DNA of 9,214 nucleotides. It comes from Candidatus Methanoperedens sp. Its GTDB lineage: Archaea > Halobacteriota > Methanosarcinia > Methanosarcinales > Methanoperedenaceae. Shown piece after piece: positions 6,231 through 9,214 of this stretch; position 1 is the first letter of the stretch; the number at the start of each line of letters is the position of its first letter. Where the stretch lies: the NCBI GenBank assembly GCA_028679855.1, contig JAJRAP010000124.1, forward strand, positions 1 to 9,214. Direction: 5' to 3'. A program made the translations under genes and the position numbers. The notes beneath the pieces were generated by a model, which searched no databases, was not told the origin of the DNA, and was given only the letters and a program-made list of their open reading frames with translations.

Positions 6231-6451
6231 GTTTCCTCTAACCAGTAAACGGTTATTACAATTATATTATCTATATCATCTTCCTTTATATATACTATTT
6301 CGAGGGTTTTATCCCCAATAGTTTTTCTTGCCAGTTTGCGCCTGCCAAAGCTATCACTGGTCTCATCTGGGTTCAGGATAGCAGATTCTACATTATTTTC
6401 ATCTATTCCCCTTTGCTGCATCCTGAGGAGAGCATGCTTTGTGATTATCAT
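6227..6451 (-). CDS. DUF4258-like small protein, probable RelE/BrnT-like toxin
   Basis: This 74-residue protein has the DUF4258 pattern: an N-terminal helix TKHALLRMQQRGI (4-16) with conserved H6, R10 and R14, a linker ESAILNPDE, and a beta-sheet half (RKLARKTIGDKTLEIVYI, then IIVITVYW). The overall plan resembles RelE/BrnT-like small RNases. H6 and the arginines are candidate functional residues. It lies 6 nt after the stop of the preceding gene part and overlaps the DUF2283-like gene by 4 nt, so the two should be made together. No Shine-Dalgarno is evident at its ATG, so it may depend on translation from upstream. Toxicity is inferred, not shown. Confidence 0.8.
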   Translation of the reverse strand: MIITKHALLRMQQRGIDENNVESAILNPDETSDSFGRRKLARKTIGDKTLEIVYIKEDDIDNIIVITVYWLEET

Positions 6452-6457
6452 AACGAA

Positions 6458-6862
6458 TTATTTTTGAGATCTTTCAAAATGTTCTTGCCATTTTTCTAAA
6501 AAATTATTTACTGCTTTTCCAATAGAATCAGAATGCTCTTTTTGCATAATGATAAAAAAAGCCCTCGCCGGTCCTCTTTTATATCTCAGGCAAATAATTT
6601 GGTTATCATTTATTTTTAATTTCTTGATTAGTTCTCCTGATTTTTCATCAATGCCATTATCCGGGTCAAAGAATATTAGCTTGCATTCGGATAGACGCTT
6701 AATACTATTGTTCAGCCAATCTTTTCTGTCAGTCTTATTCAAAAGCTCACTATAAAAAACGGTTCCATCTGGCAAAATCTTACCCTCCTCAATTTGCCTC
6801 ACGCATCTAGAGTCAGGGTTTCCATCACTGTCTAACCAATCAATGATTATTTTTTGCTTCAT
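6458..6862 (-). CDS. C-terminal part of a frameshifted conserved protein of unknown function
   Basis: This 134-residue frame carries most of an unnamed conserved family: RQIEEGKILPDGTVFYSELL, RKDWL, the hallmark IFFDPDNGID (63-72), then ICLRYKRGPARAFFI and a C-terminal helix ending in WQEHFERSQK. The first residues, MKQK, come from reading the end of the preceding frame one base out, so the ATG at 6862 is probably accidental. It has only a weak TAGG upstream. Dropping one base in the A6 run (plus-strand T6, 6850-6855) would join it to the frame at 7040-6840 into one protein of about 193 residues. The DPDNG loop suggests a Rossmann-like or nuclease-like active site, but I cannot name the function. 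It is 6 nt upstream of the DUF4258-like gene. Confidence 0.75.
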   Translation of the reverse strand: MKQKIIIDWLDSDGNPDSRCVRQIEEGKILPDGTVFYSELLNKTDRKDWLNNSIKRLSECKLIFFDPDNGIDEKSGELIKKLKINDNQIICLRYKRGPARAFFIIMQKEHSDSIGKAVNNFLEKWQEHFERSQK

Positions 6863-7040
6863 ATTTTGTGCCTAGGAGTAAATAATCATAAAACTTACCA
6901 TCACTGGATTGTCCCTCTTTTGCAACAGGCGAAGTAAGATACCAATTCATGCCTAATTTGAGTTCAGTCTCAGACGCAATAAAATCAAGCAATCCGTATT
7001 TCCCAAAATCACCTACATCTCCAACATAACGATTTTGCAT
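6840..7040 (-). CDS. N-terminal part of the same frameshifted conserved protein
   Basis: This 66-residue frame starts MQNRYVGDVGDFGKYGLLDF, a distinctive N-terminus that I recall from a family of bacterial and archaeal hypothetical proteins of about 200 residues, followed by LGMNWYL and the start of the next conserved block (DGKFYDYLL). It stops at TGA (6840-6842), just where the family should continue. The rest of the protein lies one base out of frame at 6862-6458, and the two frames overlap by 23 nt. Its expression signals are the best in the accessory region: an AAAGGAGG Shine-Dalgarno 8 nt before the ATG and a TATA box about 45 nt upstream. The gene is therefore recently broken, a sequencing or assembly error, or recoded. 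Function is unknown. Confidence 0.75.
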   Translation of the reverse strand: MQNRYVGDVGDFGKYGLLDFIASETELKLGMNWYLTSPVAKEGQSSDGKFYDYLLLGTKYEAKNNH

Positions 7041-7045
7041 TGATT

Positions 7046-7056
7046 AATCCTCCTTT
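7046..7056 (-). promoter_or_regulatory. Strong Shine-Dalgarno AAAGGAGGATT
   Basis: GGAGG lies 8 nt before the ATG at 7040. It fixes that start and is the strongest ribosome-binding site seen in the window. Confidence 0.75.
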
Positions 7057-7080
7057 CGCTGAATATGGATTCTTTTAACT

Positions 7081-7090
7081 CTATATAAAT
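7081..7090 (-). promoter_or_regulatory. TATA box of the accessory operon (ATTTATATAG)
   Basis: On the minus strand ATTTATATAG is a near-consensus archaeal TATA box. Initiation about 25 nt downstream would leave a leader of about 20 nt that includes the Shine-Dalgarno. It probably drives the split gene and the DUF4258/DUF2283-like pair as one transcript. The rest of the 187-nt gap (7041-7227) is AT-rich, with two short direct repeats (CAACTTA at 7141 and 7149; TTATCCA at 7164 and 7171). Confidence 0.5.
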
Positions 7091-7227
7091 TTGTTCTTAT
7101 AATCTACCCACCTCTCAGCGCTCCTAATCACAGCCTTCTGCAACTTAGCAACTTATTTTCCTGTTATCCATTATCCATTATATCATATTAGTTCCGTGCC
7201 CGCACAAGTGAAAAACAATTCCCTCAC

Positions 7228-8979
7228 TCATTTCCTGAAATACCTCCACACTTCCTCAGCATCCTTTTTCCTGACCCCCGGCACCTTTCCTATCTCCTCC
7301 ACATCAGCCTTCCTCAACTTCTCCACAGACCCAAAATACCGAAGCAGCGCCTGTTTCTTCTTTTCCCCTATACCAGCGATTTTATCCAGTTCCGACTCAA
7401 CGATCCTTTTCCCCCTTAATTTCCTGTGATATCCCAATGCGAACCTGTGCGCTTCATCCCGTATCCTCTGCACAAGTTTCCGCGCGGGCGAATCCTCTGG
7501 CAGAATGACCGGCGCCTCCCTACCTGGCAGGAAAATATATTCGAATTCCTTGGCAAGCGCCGCCACATCAAGAGACAGCCCCAGGCTTCCAATTGCGGCA
7601 AGTGCAGCGCCAAGCTGTCCTTTTCCCCCGTCAATTAAAACAAGGTCAGGCATCTTTTTTCCTTCCTCTTTCCTCCTCGCATAAGCGCGCCCCACAACTT
7701 CTCCCATCATGGCAAAATCATCCGTACCCTTCACGGTCTTTATCTTAAACCGCCTGTAGTTCTTTTTGTCAGGTATCCCATTCACGAAAACCACAAGTGA
7801 ACCCGTGGCGTCCGTACCGCTGATATTCGAGATGTCAAAAGCCTCAATAACGGACGGCGTGCCATGCAGAGAAAGCGCCTTCTGAAGTGTCAGAAGCGCC
7901 TCGTTCTTACCTTCATGAAGTAATTCCTGGCCAAGCAGCATACGGGCGTTCTCCCGTGCAAGGTTCATAAGACCTTTCTCCACTGCGTTCTTTGGTGTCT
8001 TGAGCCTTGAACCCTTATCGGAGAGCCATAGCGATATGGATCCATCCGTTACCTCGACCGGGATTATTAATTCCTGCGGCGGTATGGCGTCAAGATAATA
8101 CTGTTTTATAAAACTTGACAGCATCTCTTCCTCATCAGAGCCAGCCGTGGCAAGTGTAAATGTGTCACGACCCCTGAGCTTCCCTTCGTTCACATGGAAT
8201 ACCTGCAGGGCTGCCTTTTCCCCAGCGATGGCATAAGCTAGAACATCCTGTTCTTTTAACCCATGCACGTTCACGCGCTGTTTTTCGGAAAGTTCTCGCA
8301 GTGCATTGATCTGATCGCGGATTCGTGCTGCTTTTTCATATTCCTGATCTTTTGAAAGTAGTTCCATCTCATGAGTTAGCAACTGGATCAACTGGCTGCT
8401 TCTTCCCCTGAGGAGTTCAGCCACATTTCTGATGATCCCAAGGTATTCTTCCTTCGTAACCGCCCCTATACACGGAGCAATGCACTGTTTAATATGATAG
8501 TTGAGACACGGTGTGCAGGGTAATTTCTTCCTGCATCTTCTTATACCCAGACTCGATGCCATTTTTATGAGTTCGCGTACAGACCTTGAACTTGGATAAG
8601 GACCGAAGTACTGCGCACCGTCCCGCTCCCGCCGCCGCGCAATGCAGATGCGCGGGTATTCCTCGTTCGTTATCTTGATGAAAGGATACGCCTTATCATC
8701 CCGAAGTTTCACATTATAACGCGGAGCATGCTCTTTTATAAGATTTGATTCCAGAACAAGCGCCTCGACTTCAGTTCCGGTGACGATATACTCAAGTCCT
8801 TCGATATTCCGCATGAGCATCCGGGTTTTAGGCGAGTCGGACTCCCTGAAATACTGGCTCACCCTGTCCCTAAGGGATGATGCTTTTCCCACATATATGA
8901 CCTTATTCTCCAGGTCTTTCATAAGGTAGACACCCGGAGATTTTGGGAGTCTTTTAGCGTATTCGATATTTACTGCCAT
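7228..8979 (-). CDS. uvrC: Excinuclease ABC subunit C
   Basis: This subunit makes both incisions in UvrABC nucleotide excision repair. Its 583 residues are a normal length. Domains in order: GIY-YIG nuclease (about 12-90, with GVYLM and VIYVGKA); a cysteine cluster C149, C158, C166 and C170, likely holding the 4Fe-4S cluster; a UVR motif that binds UvrB (about 203-231, QEYEKAARIRDQI); the RNase H-like endonuclease (EAFDISNISGT, D382; LIDGGKGQ, D450; DEAHRFA, H511); and tandem helix-hairpin-helix DNA-binding motifs (530-580, IAGIGEKKKQALL, VPGVRKKDAEEV). All catalytic parts look intact. The uvrA and uvrB genes are not in the window. The ATG has no evident Shine-Dalgarno, and a TATA box about 30 nt upstream implies an almost leaderless mRNA. 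UvrABC in archaea is generally taken as acquired from bacteria. Confidence 0.97.
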   Translation of the reverse strand: MAVNIEYAKRLPKSPGVYLMKDLENKVIYVGKASSLRDRVSQYFRESDSPKTRMLMRNIEGLEYIVTGTEVEALVLESNLIKEHAPRYNVKLRDDKAYPFIKITNEEYPRICIARRRERDGAQYFGPYPSSRSVRELIKMASSLGIRRCRKKLPCTPCLNYHIKQCIAPCIGAVTKEEYLGIIRNVAELLRGRSSQLIQLLTHEMELLSKDQEYEKAARIRDQINALRELSEKQRVNVHGLKEQDVLAYAIAGEKAALQVFHVNEGKLRGRDTFTLATAGSDEEEMLSSFIKQYYLDAIPPQELIIPVEVTDGSISLWLSDKGSRLKTPKNAVEKGLMNLARENARMLLGQELLHEGKNEALLTLQKALSLHGTPSVIEAFDISNISGTDATGSLVVFVNGIPDKKNYRRFKIKTVKGTDDFAMMGEVVGRAYARRKEEGKKMPDLVLIDGGKGQLGAALAAIGSLGLSLDVAALAKEFEYIFLPGREAPVILPEDSPARKLVQRIRDEAHRFALGYHRKLRGKRIVESELDKIAGIGEKKKQALLRYFGSVEKLRKADVEEIGKVPGVRKKDAEEVWRYFRK

Positions 8980-9004
8980 AATGAATACCGATACTATAGC
9001 ATAA

Positions 9005-9013
9005 TTTATAAAT
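9005..9013 (-). promoter_or_regulatory. TATA box upstream of uvrC
   Basis: A TTTATAAAT core (palindromic, 9005-9013) lies centred 30 nt before the uvrC ATG. Initiation about 25 nt downstream leaves a leader of only a few nucleotides, which agrees with the missing Shine-Dalgarno. It sits in the 40-nt gap after the upstream gene, so uvrC can be transcribed on its own. Confidence 0.5.
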
Positions 9014-9019
9014 TTTGTT

Positions 9020-9214
9020 TTAATGAGACATTTCTATCTCATCCAGTGTTTTATCCACATCGCTCTCTTCACCAATCCTTGAAAGGACATCCATAACCCT
9101 TGCAATCGGTACGTTAACACTTTCAGCGATCTTGGAAATCGAATATCCTTTTTTATGAAATTCGATAATTAGTTCTTCCGTTACTTCTTTTGCAATGTAC
9201 TTCCTGGCTATCGC
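9020..9214 (-). CDS. Helix-turn-helix protein, C-terminal part (cut by right edge)
   Basis: The minus-strand frame is open from the right edge to a TAA at 9020-9022 and gives 64 residues with no start codon in the window, so the gene begins outside. It contains a helix-turn-helix of the resolvase/sigma-like kind (EELIIEFHKKGYSISKIAES, then VPIARVMDVLSRI), followed by a short acidic tail (ESDVDKTLDEIEMSH). DNA binding is probable; the target is unknown. It ends 40 nt upstream of uvrC on the same strand, but the promoter between them suggests the two need not be co-transcribed. Confidence 0.7.
   Translation of the reverse strand, partial: AIARKYIAKEVTEELIIEFHKKGYSISKIAESVNVPIARVMDVLSRIGEESDVDKTLDEIEMSH

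Noticed and set aside
6850..6856. Programmed -1 slippery site (A AAA AAT) for the split gene
   Set aside because: A -1 shift leads to the wrong frame; +1 or -2 is needed to reach the downstream frame, so a simple indel is more likely.
7164..7181. Short tandem repeat TTATCCA x2 as a CRISPR or iteron seed
   Set aside because: There are only two 7-nt copies, with no spacers or further copies; chance in AT-rich sequence is sufficient.
7205..7227. Intrinsic terminator after uvrC
   Set aside because: There is only a short T-run on the minus strand (TTGTTTTT) with no convincing stem, too weak to list.

Overview
This window looks like a chromosomal segment from a euryarchaeon, most likely a methanogen or methane-oxidising relative in or near the Methanosarcinales. 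The support is: an archaeal-type glutamyl-tRNA synthetase with a non-canonical signature loop that I remember from Methanosarcina-like sequences; an archaeal Thg1-like tRNA(His) guanylyltransferase; an archaeal PRC-barrel protein; a homoisocitrate/isopropylmalate dehydrogenase that best fits coenzyme B synthesis; TATA-box-like promoters; and GGTG(AT)-type Shine-Dalgarno sequences. The genus cannot be fixed from this sequence alone. Gene spacing is tight, with ATGA stop/start overlaps.

Layout. (1) Positions 2-1812, + strand: the 3' part of an unrecognised cysteine-containing protein, open at the left edge, overlaps by 4 nt a homoisocitrate/isopropylmalate dehydrogenase. (2) Positions 3815-1786, - strand: a PRC-barrel protein, a Thg1-like enzyme and a PiT-superfamily anion transporter form one operon. 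The transporter's 3' end overlaps the convergent dehydrogenase by 27 nt. (3) Positions 3919-5619, + strand: gltX, divergent from the PRC-barrel operon across a 103-nt promoter region. (4) Positions 5620-7227: an AT-rich accessory stretch. It holds a relic IS200-type transposase fragment followed by two hairpins. A three-part - strand operon follows, with its own TATA box and strong Shine-Dalgarno: an unnamed conserved protein split by a +1 frameshift, then a DUF4258-like/DUF2283-like pair that resembles a toxin-antitoxin module. (5) Positions 8979-7228, - strand: a full-length uvrC. Upstream of it is the 3' part of a small helix-turn-helix protein cut by the right edge.

How the parts fit. The core genes serve coenzyme B or leucine synthesis, tRNA charging and processing, anion uptake and nucleotide excision repair. 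They do not form one pathway. The accessory stretch between gltX and uvrC is the least ordinary part: decayed transposon material beside a small toxin-antitoxin-like operon whose first gene is broken. Other points for a second look are a single UAG codon separating the PRC-barrel gene from Thg1 in the same reading frame, and a PiT-type transporter with asparagine at both positions where the family signature has aspartate. I see no tRNA, rRNA, CRISPR array or replication origin.
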